A stretch of 64,000 nt of DNA, from NCBI RefSeq assembly GCF_025149785.1, contig NZ_CP102277.1, positions 2,356,001-2,420,000 of the forward strand, given 5' to 3'. Each line of letters begins with the position of its first letter. Positions within the stretch are counted from its first letter, which is position 1. The notes below the pieces were generated by a model. It searched no databases. It saw nothing but the letters and a program-made list of their open reading frames with translations, and had not been told where the DNA came from. Positions 36,138 through 43,974 of the stretch are shown piece by piece. This stretch comes from Coprococcus comes ATCC 27758. GTDB taxonomy: Bacteria; Bacillota; Clostridia; Lachnospirales; Lachnospiraceae. The translations under genes were made by a program, and so were the position numbers.

Positions 36138-36845
36138 CTACCATTCAATCGTCTCTACCGGAACCGGTCTTTCATTCAGCTTCATGCTTCCGACTTTTCC
36201 ATTCTTCATTTTAATTACACGATCTGCCATCGGCGTGATCGCTGAGTTGTGTGTGATCAGGATCACTGTCATCCCTCGTTCACGGCACATATCCTGTAAA
36301 AGCTTCAATATTGCCTTACCGGTATTGTAATCCAGTGCCCCTGTCGGCTCATCACACAAAAGAAGCTTCGGGTTCTTTGCCAGTGCACGCGCAATCGATA
36401 CCCTCTGCTGCTCCCCACCGGAAAGCTGTGCCGGGAAATTCTTCATACGGTCTGCCAGTCCCACTTCCCTAAGAACCATCTCCGCATCCAGCGGATCCTT
36501 ACAGATCTGCAGTGCCAACTCTACATTTTCAAGCGCCGTCAGGTTCGGAATCAAGTTGTAAAACTGGAATACAAATCCAATATCATCCCTTCTATAGGAA
36601 GTAAGCTGCCTCGGCGAATACTTTACAATATTCTTTCCATCGATCCAGACCTCTCCACTTGTTGCCGTATCCATTCCCCCCAGAATGTTAAGCACTGTCG
36701 TTTTTCCCGCACCACTTGGGCCTACCACAACTGCAAATTCACCTTTTTTTATCTGAAAATCAATTCCATCTGCTGCGGCAATCTCAACTTCACCCATACG
36801 GTAAATCTTACGAACATCCCGCATTTCAACAAATTCTTTCATCAT
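36138..36845 (-). CDS. ABC transporter ATP-binding protein (LolD/MacB type)
   Basis: 235 residues. Walker A GPSGAGKT (42-49), Q-loop VFQFYNLIP (near 95), signature LSGGEQQR (about 141-148), Walker [13 protein letters not shown] (near 161-172) and the His switch ITHNS (near 199). This variety powers FtsX-type permeases, and the partner is encoded immediately downstream. Two adjacent ATG codons follow AAGGGGAAAG; either could be used. Confidence 0.94.
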   Translation of the reverse strand: MMKEFVEMRDVRKIYRMGEVEIAAADGIDFQIKKGEFAVVVGPSGAGKTTVLNILGGMDTATSGEVWIDGKNIVKYSPRQLTSYRRDDIGFVFQFYNLIPNLTALENVELALQICKDPLDAEMVLREVGLADRMKNFPAQLSGGEQQRVSIARALAKNPKLLLCDEPTGALDYNTGKAILKLLQDMCRERGMTVILITHNSAITPMADRVIKMKNGKVGSMKLNERPVPVETIEW

Positions 36846-36972
36846 CTTTCCCCTTATCTGTAAAATTTTCTGCTTTTTTTAATTTTAACATATTGGAAAA
36901 GCAAATCAAATATGAAGTCGTAAGATTATAAAACTTTCACATTTTCCATTTCTCGCACCGTTTTTGGCTATA

Positions 36973-37050
36973 TTGCACAATTTTACAGTATCATTTTTGT
37001 AACATTTGTCTTTTCTGCGAATTTACAGAAGAGCATACACATGGTATTAT
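36973..37050 (+). promoter_or_regulatory. Promoter region of small-RNA cassette 1
   Basis: TTGCACAATTTTA (36973-36985), then GCGAAT (37017-37022), -35 TTTACA (37022-37027), 17-base spacer and -10 TATTAT (37045-37050). The same elements occur with the same spacing in cassettes 2 and 3. Confidence 0.65.
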
Positions 37051-37056
37051 AATATC

Positions 37057-37195
37057 AAGTTAAGGATAGCACTTAACGAAACCAAATAAGACGTTTTCAG
37101 TATTTTGATACTTTTTATTTTCATTTCTCCTTTAATGAAATTACAGAAAAAGAGCTTACGACATTTCCCCCGATCATATGTCGCAAGCTCTTTTT
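37057..37195 (+). ncRNA. Putative small RNA, tandem copy 1
   Basis: About 139 nt from the predicted start to the terminator U-run. Three hairpins can be drawn: 5' GTTAAG/CTTAAC; a hairpin with loop TCTCCTTT between TTTCATT and AATGAAA; and a terminator whose stem is GAGCTT-CGACAT/ATGTCG-AAGCTC with loop TTTCCCCCGATC. A core of 60 nt (AAATAAGACG to AATGAAATTA) is identical in all three copies. No start codon with a ribosome binding site is present on this strand. The pyrimidine-rich loops could pair with Shine-Dalgarno sequences, as in other multicopy Firmicute sRNAs; that is inference. Confidence 0.62.
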
Positions 37196-37398
37196 CCATT
37201 ATCTGAATCTTTCCGGCATTCACAAACAGTATCCTCCTCTGTTTTTCCCACCCTGCTTCCGGAATATACTTTCAAAAATTACAGTTTTCCTTGTAACTTT
37301 CTGTAACTTCTTGTTAATTATTAGACATTATATATTTTTACCGTTAAAATTTCCTTTTTTTACATTCTTTTGTCAATCTTGTTTTGCACTTCGTTATT

Positions 37399-37476
37399 TT
37401 GCACAATTTTATTTTAACTTTGCAGTTCTTTTAGTTTTTTTTGCGAATATACAAAACTCCCTGCAAATGCTATTAT
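37399..37476 (+). promoter_or_regulatory. Promoter region of small-RNA cassette 2
   Basis: TTGCACAATTTTA (37399-37411), GCGAAT (37443-37448), -35 TATACA (37448-37453), 17-base spacer and -10 TATTAT (37471-37476). Spacing is identical to copies 1 and 3 while the intervening bases differ. Confidence 0.65.
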
Positions 37477-37482
37477 AAAAAC

Positions 37483-37623
37483 AAGTTAAGGATAACACTT
37501 AACCGAACAAAAATAAGACGTTTTCAGTATTTTGATACTTTTTATTTTCATTTCTCCTTTAATGAAATTATTGGAAAAAGAGTTTACGACATTTCCCCCG
37601 ATCATATGTCGTAAGCTCTTTTT
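37483..37623 (+). ncRNA. Putative small RNA, tandem copy 2
   Basis: About 141 nt. It has the same 5' GTTAAG/CTTAAC hairpin as copy 1, the identical 60-nt core and the same terminator loop. The terminator stem differs from copy 1 at two positions: GAGTTTACGACAT against ATGTCGTAAGCTC. One change turns a C-G pair into a U-G wobble, the other repairs an A-C mismatch to A-U on this strand. The 37197-37398 stretch before its promoter shows no ORF or other feature. Confidence 0.62.
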
Positions 37624-37833
37624 CTATTTCAGAATTTTCATATCGGTCTCCTCATGTTCGAAAAATTTTTTATATTGACATTTATAATAAGCATTCATAA
37701 TTCCTTCTTGAAAACACATTTGTTCTTATAGAAAAATCATTTGCACTCATTTTTTTTGCATTTATGCAAATTTTATTATCAATTTCCAAATTCAAAATAA
37801 CCTTTTGTATAAATTGATTTTACCCCTGTTATT

Positions 37834-37911
37834 TTGCACAATTTTATTTTTCAAAGCTTTTTTCTTTTGTTTTTTTTGCGAATATACAAATTCCAAGCCT
37901 CTTGGTATTAT
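37834..37911 (+). promoter_or_regulatory. Promoter region of small-RNA cassette 3
   Basis: TTGCACAATTTTA (37834-37846), GCGAAT (37878-37883), -35 TATACA (37883-37888), 17-base spacer and -10 TATTAT (37906-37911). Confidence 0.65.
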
Positions 37912-37917
37912 AATATC

Positions 37918-38120
37918 AGCTTGAAGATAACAACTAGATAAGAATTCCTCGGTGGGGCGGCATCTTAGTCAGTCACAATTGCCCCACTTGATTAGGAATC
38001 AAAACCAAATAAGACGTTTTCAGTATTTTGATACTTTTTATTTTCATTTCTCCTTTAATGAAATTACAGAAAAAAGAGTTTACGACATTTCCCCCGATCA
38101 TATGTCGTAAGCTCTTTTTT
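37918..38120 (+). ncRNA. Putative small RNA, tandem copy 3 with extra 5' hairpin
   Basis: About 203 nt. The core and terminator match copy 2, but the 5' hairpin is replaced by a longer stem-loop: TTCCT and TGGGGC on the left pair with GCCCCA and AGGAA on the right (about 37944-37998). The 5' part therefore differs while the rest is frozen, as expected if the 5' module changes the target or stability. Region 37624-37833 before its promoter is AT-rich with no gene. Confidence 0.6.
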
Positions 38121-38285
38121 CATTCTACCCAACTCTTTTTCCATATATATTTTGCAGGATAAAAATCCCACTTTATTCCATCCGCTAACTAAATTATCCA
38201 AAACTTCTTTCTTATAAACTTTTACCACGTTTCCAGGCGTCAGCATTCATTTTTCCGCCTCTCTTCTGTAGATCGCTACATGTTC

Positions 38286-38333
38286 TGTCAAAAGAAAATG
38301 GAAATGTCAACACGGCATTTCCATTTTCTTTCA
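38286..38333 (-). terminator. Terminator of thiD-cytX
   Basis: GAAAATGGAAATG pairs with CATTTCCATTTTC around a short loop, followed on the minus strand by TTTT. It ends just after the cytX stop. The stretch 38121-38285 holds no supported gene. Confidence 0.85.
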
Positions 38334-38336
38334 AAG

Positions 38337-39509
38337 CTATTTTTCTGTCTTTATACATTTTCTTGCAAGAATACAGATCACAATGGTAATGACCATATCC
38401 GGGAGTGTATTTCCAAGCGGAATATCCACATTCATCAGAATACGGTAAAGTATAAAACCGATCACCCAGATTACACCATTCATAACATCCAGAGATACTT
38501 CCAGGCTGTCCTTTCTCTTCAGAATGAAGAAATCCGCAATCTGGATTGCGATCATCGGCGCGAATACAGAACCGATCAGGTACAGGAAATCGGTAATGTT
38601 GTCCATCGGATAAATGATTGCTCCGATCATTCCGATCACAGTTACAACAATTGCTGCATATTTCCCATTGATTTTTGAAAATACTGACTCTGACGAAATT
38701 CCTGCTGAGTAAGCATCCAGGAAGGTTGTCGTAACGGTAGAAAATACAATGATCAGAAGTCCTGCTATTCCAAGTCCAGCTTTTACCATGATACTTGCAA
38801 TATCAGACTCTCCTGTGTAAATTGCAGCGTTCATACCGATCACGTACATCCAACAACTGACAACTCCATAAACAACGGTGCTGACTGCGGTTGCTTTTAC
38901 CGGTTCTTTTGCTTCTCTTGTATAGTCACTGATCAGTGGCAACCAGGAAAGTGGCATGGCAACAGAAAGCTCTACTGCTGCACCAAACGTCATGGCATCT
39001 CCGCCTGCGCCTGCTACCGATCCGTCACCAAAGATCACTCTGCTGAGTACCAGTGTCAGGATAAATAAAGCAGCCATTGCAACCGTATTGATCTTGCCAA
39101 GATTTGTGATTCCGATCACAATCCATAAGATGATCAGTGCACCGATCACCAGACACCATACCCATCTGCCGGTATGAAGAACACCATTTGCTGCAAGTGC
39201 CCCATCATAAATCATAATCGCTGTCCAGCCAACCAGCTGCAGCACATTCAGGAAGGAGAAGAAGATTCCTCCCTTCTCGCCAAAACTCATTTTTACTGTT
39301 TCCATTGCACTTCGTCTGGTCTTTCCACCAATTACTCCGGCAAGGAAAAGCATCATACATCCTATGATATGACCAATAATAATCGCCAGAACTCCTTTTC
39401 CGAATCCAAGCGGCGCAAAGTAAGTACCGGTCAGGATCTCTGCAAGGGACACGCCTGCCCCAAACCAGATCAGTCCATTTTCAAAGATAGAGGTTCTCTT
39501 TTCATTCAT
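38337..39509 (-). CDS. cytX: Hydroxymethylpyrimidine permease CytX (NCS1 family)
   Basis: 390 residues from the ATG at 39509 (GGAGG upstream, 4 bases after the thiD stop). An NCS1 transporter of about eleven to twelve helices: WFGAGVSLAEILTGTYFAPL (about 16-35), GWTAIMIYDGALAANGV (near 94), PLSWLPLISDYTREAKEP (near 190) and DAYSAGISSES (near 263). In thiamine loci this subfamily imports the thiamine precursor HMP. The TPP riboswitch upstream and the adjoining kinase gene support that assignment. Confidence 0.92.
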   Translation of the reverse strand: MNEKRTSIFENGLIWFGAGVSLAEILTGTYFAPLGFGKGVLAIIIGHIIGCMMLFLAGVIGGKTRRSAMETVKMSFGEKGGIFFSFLNVLQLVGWTAIMIYDGALAANGVLHTGRWVWCLVIGALIILWIVIGITNLGKINTVAMAALFILTLVLSRVIFGDGSVAGAGGDAMTFGAAVELSVAMPLSWLPLISDYTREAKEPVKATAVSTVVYGVVSCWMYVIGMNAAIYTGESDIASIMVKAGLGIAGLLIIVFSTVTTTFLDAYSAGISSESVFSKINGKYAAIVVTVIGMIGAIIYPMDNITDFLYLIGSVFAPMIAIQIADFFILKRKDSLEVSLDVMNGVIWVIGFILYRILMNVDIPLGNTLPDMVITIVICILARKCIKTEK

Positions 39510-39513
39510 ACTT

Positions 39514-40326
39514 CTATTCCTCCACTTTGCTTTCTGTATATTCATTTTTAATTGCAAATCCGTGATTCATCGGACCACTGCCTTTACCAAGATCCAGCAT
39601 TGCTGCAAGTGCTCCGGAAATATATTTCTTCGCACGTTCTACTGACTCATCCAAATCATATTCTTTTGCAAGATTTGATGCGATCGCACTGGATAAAGTA
39701 CATCCTGTTCCGTGCGTGTTCGGATTGTCGATCCGCTCTCCGTAGAACCACTTATATCCACCATCTCTCCACAGCAGATCATTGGCATCGTTCAGTTGAT
39801 GTCCGCCCTTACAAAGAACTGCACAGTGATATTTGGTGCCGATCTCTTCTGCTGCTCTTATCATATCCGCCTGCGACTGGATTTTCATACCTGCAAGCAC
39901 TTCTGCTTCCGGGATATTCGGAGTCAGAACGGTTGCCATCGGAAGCAGGCAGCTCTTCAGCGCATCAATCGCTTCCTCGCTGATCAGTCTTGCTCCACTT
40001 GTTGCTACCATAACCGGATCAACTACAATATTTTTCGCATCATATTCTTTTAATTTGTCTGCGATCTTTGTGATCAGACCACTTGAAGATACCATTCCAA
40101 TCTTCACTGCATCCGGGTAAATATCCGTGAAAATATTATCCAGCTGTTCTCCTAGGAATTCCGGCGTTACCTCCATAATTCCGGTAACTCCGGTTGTATT
40201 CTGTGCAGTAAGAGCCGTAATTGCGCTCATAGCATAGACTCCGTTACTGATCATTGTTTTGATATCTGCCTGGATACCTGCTCCTCCGCTTGAATCGCTT
40301 CCTGCAATTGTAAGTGCTGTTCTCAT
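39514..40326 (-). CDS. thiD: Hydroxymethylpyrimidine/phosphomethylpyrimidine kinase
   Basis: 270 residues, ribokinase fold. Substrate site AGSDSSGGAGIQADIK (8-23), KIGMVSS (near 75), VVDPVMVATSG (near 101) and the anion hole/catalytic Asp region NTHGTGCTLSSAIASNL (near 203). It phosphorylates HMP twice to HMP-PP for thiamine synthesis. With the CytX transporter encoded next it forms an HMP salvage pair. No thiamine synthesis enzymes besides this are in the window. Confidence 0.95.
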   Translation of the reverse strand: MRTALTIAGSDSSGGAGIQADIKTMISNGVYAMSAITALTAQNTTGVTGIMEVTPEFLGEQLDNIFTDIYPDAVKIGMVSSSGLITKIADKLKEYDAKNIVVDPVMVATSGARLISEEAIDALKSCLLPMATVLTPNIPEAEVLAGMKIQSQADMIRAAEEIGTKYHCAVLCKGGHQLNDANDLLWRDGGYKWFYGERIDNPNTHGTGCTLSSAIASNLAKEYDLDESVERAKKYISGALAAMLDLGKGSGPMNHGFAIKNEYTESKVEE

Positions 40327-40377
40327 TTGACTCTCTTCCTCTCTTTTTCCATAATTGTCCTAAATATTTTGTATAAA

Positions 40378-40512
40378 AAGAATGTGCCTTGGCACATTCT
40401 CGCGCCGAGTACGGTCGCTTGCGACATTCTTCATCTTCGTGCGAGTGCGCATCTCCGGCACGCAGTGCCTTTTATTTCATAGGAAGTTCCTTCGGAATTT
40501 CCTATGAAATAA
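40378..40512. repeat. Dispersed intergenic hairpin repeat, full copy B
   Basis: Several hairpins in a row: GAATGTGCC/GGCACATTC next to A/T-runs, a CGCTTGCGACATTC module, GGCACGCAGTGCC, and the palindrome TTTCATAGGAAGTTCC with its complement. The right half matches 2042-2116 and the left half matches 9080-9123 in inverted orientation. It lies between the riboswitch terminator and the thiD start, so it is part of the thiD leader RNA. Confidence 0.75.
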
Positions 40513-40541
40513 AAGAAACACCTGTCATGCACAAGTGTCTC
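40512..40541 (-). terminator. Riboswitch expression-platform terminator
   Basis: Minus strand GAGACACTTGT-GCATG-ACAGGTGTTTC followed by TTTTATTT, 15-20 bases after the TPP aptamer. Confidence 0.75.
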
Positions 40542-40557
40542 TGAAAAAATCAATATG

Positions 40558-40648
40558 ACTTCCTGCGACGGCATGATCCGTATCAGGTAAAAAGGGGACG
40601 ATGCTCTTTTGCTTCCTCTCAGTCTGTCTTTCACCGGCTCCCCCGTCT
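40558..40648 (-). ncRNA. TPP (THI element) riboswitch
   Basis: Minus-strand sequence contains the conserved blocks GGGGGAGCC, CTGAGA and ACCTGATACGGATCATGCC followed by CGCAGGAAGTC, in the order and spacing of the TPP aptamer. It precedes thiD-cytX, so thiamine pyrophosphate should switch off HMP uptake and phosphorylation by termination at 40512-40541. Confidence 0.93.
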
Positions 40649-40692
40649 TTATTATTCTGTCTCTCCAAGTGTTGTCTGCTTTGTAACTCCTG

Positions 40693-41211
40693 TTAGACTC
40701 TCTCTGGTTCTGGATAAGCCTCTCCAAAAGTTTCAACAGTCACTTTTTTCATCTTCTGTTCTTCCAGCGGTCTGTCACTGTAGTCTGTTGCCGTCTCAGC
40801 AATTTTATTTACAACATCCATACCTTCTGTAACTTTACCAAAAGCTGCATATGCGCCGTCAAGATGTGGTGAAGTCTTATGCATGATGAAAAACTGTGAT
40901 CCTGCCGAATCCGGATGCATTGCACGCGCCATAGAAAGAACGCCCGGTTCATGCTTCAGATCATTTGCAAAACCGTTCTGCTTAAATTCTCCTTTGATAC
41001 TGTATCCAGGGCCACCCATTCCGGTTCCATCCGGGCATCCACCCTGGATCATGAATCCACTGATGACACGGTGGAAGATCAGTCCATCATAAAATCCCTT
41101 ATTTACAAGAGATACAAAGTTATTTACTGTATTCGGTGCGATTTCCGGATATAATTCCGCTTTGATCACATCGCCATTTGCCATTTCAAATGTTACTACT
41201 GGATTTGCCAT
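40693..41211 (-). CDS. ppiB: Peptidyl-prolyl cis-trans isomerase (cyclophilin type)
   Basis: 172 residues from the ATG at 41211 (AAGGAG 10 bases upstream); an ATG seven codons earlier has no ribosome binding site. Cyclophilin core: [32 protein letters not shown] region (about 27-58) with catalytic Arg in [12 protein letters not shown] (near 104) and [12 protein letters not shown] (near 118). No signal peptide, so cytosolic. It catalyses proline isomerisation during folding. Single gene. Confidence 0.94.
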   Translation of the reverse strand: MANPVVTFEMANGDVIKAELYPEIAPNTVNNFVSLVNKGFYDGLIFHRVISGFMIQGGCPDGTGMGGPGYSIKGEFKQNGFANDLKHEPGVLSMARAMHPDSAGSQFFIMHKTSPHLDGAYAAFGKVTEGMDVVNKIAETATDYSDRPLEEQKMKKVTVETFGEAYPEPERV

Positions 41212-41246
41212 TTTATACAATCTCCTTTTCATTGATTTCTCTACCT

Positions 41247-41275
41247 ATTGTAACGGAACTTTTCCCGTCCGTAAA
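41247..41275 (-). promoter_or_regulatory. Predicted ppiB promoter
   Basis: Minus strand TTTACG (41270-41275), 17-base spacer and TACAAT (41247-41252). Confidence 0.6.
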
Positions 41276-41365
41276 TAGTTTTTAGAAAGTCTTTATACAT
41301 TTTCCAGACGATATCCGATCACCAGAAACCAGTGCCAGATAAAATCCTCAAACTTCTCTTTATTC

Positions 41366-42244
41366 TTATGCCGGAGCATCAGATGCTTTCTCCTCCGGTT
41401 TCAGTGTCGATAAAAACACAGCAGCCAGAATGATAACACCACCAAGGCACTCTCTGAAACTTGGAACTTCTTTCAGAAACAGAAATGCGCTTAAAGTCCC
41501 ATACACCGGTTCCAGTCCGGATAAAATTCCGGCAATCCTTACCTTCACAGTCCGAAGTCCACTGATAAATAAAGAATGTGCAACTGCTGTAAAAATAATT
41601 CCAAGCATCATCAATACGCCTGCATCTGCAAGTGTAATCACCGGCTTCAACACAAACATCATCGGGATCAACACGATCGTTGCAGTTCCCTGTTCATAAA
41701 GCGACACCAGTGTTGCCGGATATCTGCTGGAAAAACGGCGATTCATCAGTGACAATATTGCATAGGTAAATGCACTCAGAAGTCCCCACAGAACTCCCTG
41801 TGTAATCTGATTATCCATCTGAAATGCGGGTACGATAAAGAATACTCCGACCAGCATCATCAGTGTACAAAACACATCCGATTTCTTCAGTTTTTCATGG
41901 AACAGGTATGGCTCCAGAAAAATAACAAATATCGGAAAAGTTGATACCGTAAGCGTACCAACTGCAACCGTCGAACTCTGGATCGACTGCATATAACTAC
42001 TCCAGTGTATTGCTAAAACTGCACCTGCTCCGACCATCCACAAATAATCACTTTTCTCCTCCAGGCGAATTTTCTGCTTTTTTAAACGCAGAAAAATCCA
42101 GAGGAAAATAGATGAAAAAAATACCCTTCCAAGCACGATGATCACTGCAGGCAGATCTACCAGCTTGGCAAACAGTCCGACAAAACCAAACAATGCCACA
42201 GCAACATGTACTGAAATTAAACCTTTTCTCTGACTCTCTTTCAT
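41366..42244 (-). CDS. DMT/EamA family transporter
   Basis: 292 residues with ten hydrophobic helices in two EamA halves. The conserved block ILGRVFFSSIFLWIFLRLKK (about 36-55) and the second-half GLEPVYGTLSAFLFLKEVPS (about 244-263) mark the family. Members export amino acids or metabolites; the substrate is not predictable. It begins 14 bases after the TetR stop, so TetR probably controls it. Confidence 0.9.
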   Translation of the reverse strand: MKESQRKGLISVHVAVALFGFVGLFAKLVDLPAVIIVLGRVFFSSIFLWIFLRLKKQKIRLEEKSDYLWMVGAGAVLAIHWSSYMQSIQSSTVAVGTLTVSTFPIFVIFLEPYLFHEKLKKSDVFCTLMMLVGVFFIVPAFQMDNQITQGVLWGLLSAFTYAILSLMNRRFSSRYPATLVSLYEQGTATIVLIPMMFVLKPVITLADAGVLMMLGIIFTAVAHSLFISGLRTVKVRIAGILSGLEPVYGTLSAFLFLKEVPSFRECLGGVIILAAVFLSTLKPEEKASDAPA

Positions 42245-42258
42245 ATGAAAACCTTTCT

Positions 42259-42849
42259 CTATTCAGGCTGATCTACCCGGAAATGTTCCATTAAAATCGG
42301 CATATATTCCTTACTGTATTCTCCAAGCGAATAATTTCCCCTATTCAGACACCAGTCTGATACCAGTGCCCGCTCACAGAGTGAATAATACTTGGTAATC
42401 TCCTGGATACTCTTCTCTCTGCTGATCTGATTTCGCACATGCCCCTCTTCTATGATCCTGCTGATCAGCTTGTAATAAGTACGGTTCTGATCCAGAAGAT
42501 TCCTGTCTCCCTTGGCAATCAATTGTGTTGAATATAAGGATGATAACAATGCTACATCAATCTTTTGCTCCATAAATGAATGCGACCGGTAATTGAGATA
42601 CATCAGTTTATCAAAACTGTTCATTTCCGGATCCAGTTCATCTTCAAGCTTTGCATAATTCTCATCCAGAATAGTTGACAATGTATCAAGCAAAGAATCT
42701 TTGCTGCTGAAATAATAATAGAACGATCCTTTTGATGTCTCAGAAAGACGAATGATATCATCTACTGTTGTATCATCATATCCTTTTTCATAGAACAATT
42801 CCCATGCGGCATCTACAATCCGCCGCTTTACATTCTGTTTTGCTGCCAT
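42259..42849 (-). CDS. TetR/AcrR family transcriptional regulator
   Basis: 196 residues. The N-terminal HTH is clear: RRIVDAAWELFYEKGYDDTTVDDIIRLSETSKGSFYYYFSSKDSLLD spans about residues 9-55 (recognition helix KGSFYYYF). The C-terminal ligand domain is helical and unassigned. Operon partner of the DMT transporter, so a likely sensor of its substrate. Confidence 0.92.
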   Translation of the reverse strand: MAAKQNVKRRIVDAAWELFYEKGYDDTTVDDIIRLSETSKGSFYYYFSSKDSLLDTLSTILDENYAKLEDELDPEMNSFDKLMYLNYRSHSFMEQKIDVALLSSLYSTQLIAKGDRNLLDQNRTYYKLISRIIEEGHVRNQISREKSIQEITKYYSLCERALVSDWCLNRGNYSLGEYSKEYMPILMEHFRVDQPE

Positions 42850-42922
42850 CTATCTACCTCCTATGGTATCATGTTCCACGCGGAGCGTTTTTTATTATCA
42901 GGAAAGACCTTTCTTAATAGAT

Positions 42923-42957
42923 AAAAAAAGACCGGCTGCGTCATACGCCCCGGTCCT
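42923..42957 (-). terminator. proC terminator
   Basis: GGACCGG...CCGGTC stem with GC-rich lower part and a seven-base U-run on the minus strand, 50 bases after the proC stop. Confidence 0.85.
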
Positions 42958-43006
42958 TCTCAGGTTTACGTGGACATGTTTTTCCCCGTAAACAAGTATA
43001 TCGTAT

Positions 43007-43801
43007 CTACATTCCTTTTGCAACATCAACACATGCCTTCATTGCATCAATGACAGCACTTCTGAATCCGTGTTCTTCCAATACACCTACGGCTTCAATC
43101 GTTGTTCCTGCCGGTGAGCATACCATGTCTTTGAGTTCTCCCGGATGCTTTCCTGTTTCAAGAACCATCTTCGCACTTCCAAGAACTGCCTGTGCTGCAA
43201 ATTTGTATGCCTGTGCTCTCGGCATTCCCTCTGCAACAGCAGCATCTGCCATTGCTTCGATAAACATAAATACATATGCCGGTGAACTTCCGCTTACTGC
43301 AACAACTGCATCCATCATATGCTCTGTCACAACTTCTACTTTACCAAATGCAGAAAGAATCTTGCATGCATAATCAAGTTCTTCTTTTGTTACATGTTCA
43401 TTCGGTGTGGCAGCTGTCATACCTTCTCCAACCATAGCCGGAGTGTTCGGCATTGTACGAACAATCTTAACATCTTTTCCAAACTGTTCGGCAAGCCATG
43501 CAAGTGTCTTTCCTGGTGCGATCGTGATAATAAGCTGTTCCGGTCTTACCAGATCTTTTACTTCCTGAATGACATCTGCATAAAACTGTGGTTTTACAGA
43601 AAAAATAACAACTTCTGACTTTTCAATTACTTCTTTATTGCTATCAGTAACATTGATTCCATAAAGTTCTTTTACTTTTTCGCGACCTGGTGCAAAAAGA
43701 TCTGCTCCGATGATTTCTTCCGGTTTGAATACGTTACTTTTAATAACGCCTCCCATAATTGCTCCTGCCATATTACCTGTTCCGATAAATCCTAATTTCA
43801 T
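43007..43801 (-). CDS. proC: Pyrroline-5-carboxylate reductase
   Basis: 264 residues. NADP(H) motif GFIGTGNMAGAIMGG (4-18), VKPQFYADV (near 70), PNTPAMVGEGMTA (near 116-128), and the C-terminal substrate domain SGSSPAYVFMFIEAMADA (near 167-184) and SPAGTTIEA (near 225). It reduces P5C to proline in the cytosol. It is divergent from a GntR regulator; two copies of a TTGTATACAA palindrome lie between its predicted start site and the gene. Confidence 0.95.
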   Translation of the reverse strand: MKLGFIGTGNMAGAIMGGVIKSNVFKPEEIIGADLFAPGREKVKELYGINVTDSNKEVIEKSEVVIFSVKPQFYADVIQEVKDLVRPEQLIITIAPGKTLAWLAEQFGKDVKIVRTMPNTPAMVGEGMTAATPNEHVTKEELDYACKILSAFGKVEVVTEHMMDAVVAVSGSSPAYVFMFIEAMADAAVAEGMPRAQAYKFAAQAVLGSAKMVLETGKHPGELKDMVCSPAGTTIEAVGVLEEHGFRSAVIDAMKACVDVAKGM

Positions 43802-43852
43802 ATTCTTTCTCCTCCTGATGAACTTAAAACCTTATACATTTTCGTTTTTAAT

Positions 43853-43881
43853 TTGTATACAATCATTTAATTTGTATACAA
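43853..43881. promoter_or_regulatory. Tandem TTGTATACAA palindromes in the proC leader
   Basis: Boxes at 43853-43862 and 43872-43881, centred 19 bases apart (about two helical turns), just downstream of the predicted proC transcription start. The position suits repression. GntR-family proteins commonly bind short AT-rich palindromes of this kind, and a gntR gene lies next door. Confidence 0.65.
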
Positions 43882-43897
43882 ATTTCTTTCTGCATTC

Positions 43898-43926
43898 AAT
43901 GTATCACTTCCTCTGTTTAAAGTCAA
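43898..43926 (-). promoter_or_regulatory. Predicted proC promoter
   Basis: Minus strand TTGACT (43921-43926), 17-base spacer and TACATT (43898-43903). Confidence 0.6.
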
Positions 43927-43974
43927 CATTTTCACAATAGAAAATGCCGTTTTTCGTCGAAAATACATGCACCA

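Noticed and set aside
36973-38120. CRISPR array
   Set aside because: Repeats are over 100 bp long, about 430 bp apart and only three in number, with promoters and terminators; no cas genes.
38064-38246. 60-codon minus-strand ORF with a purine-rich ribosome binding site
   Set aside because: Its last third is simply the terminator hairpin of small-RNA copy 3 read backwards, and the peptide resembles nothing known. At best a gene fragment.
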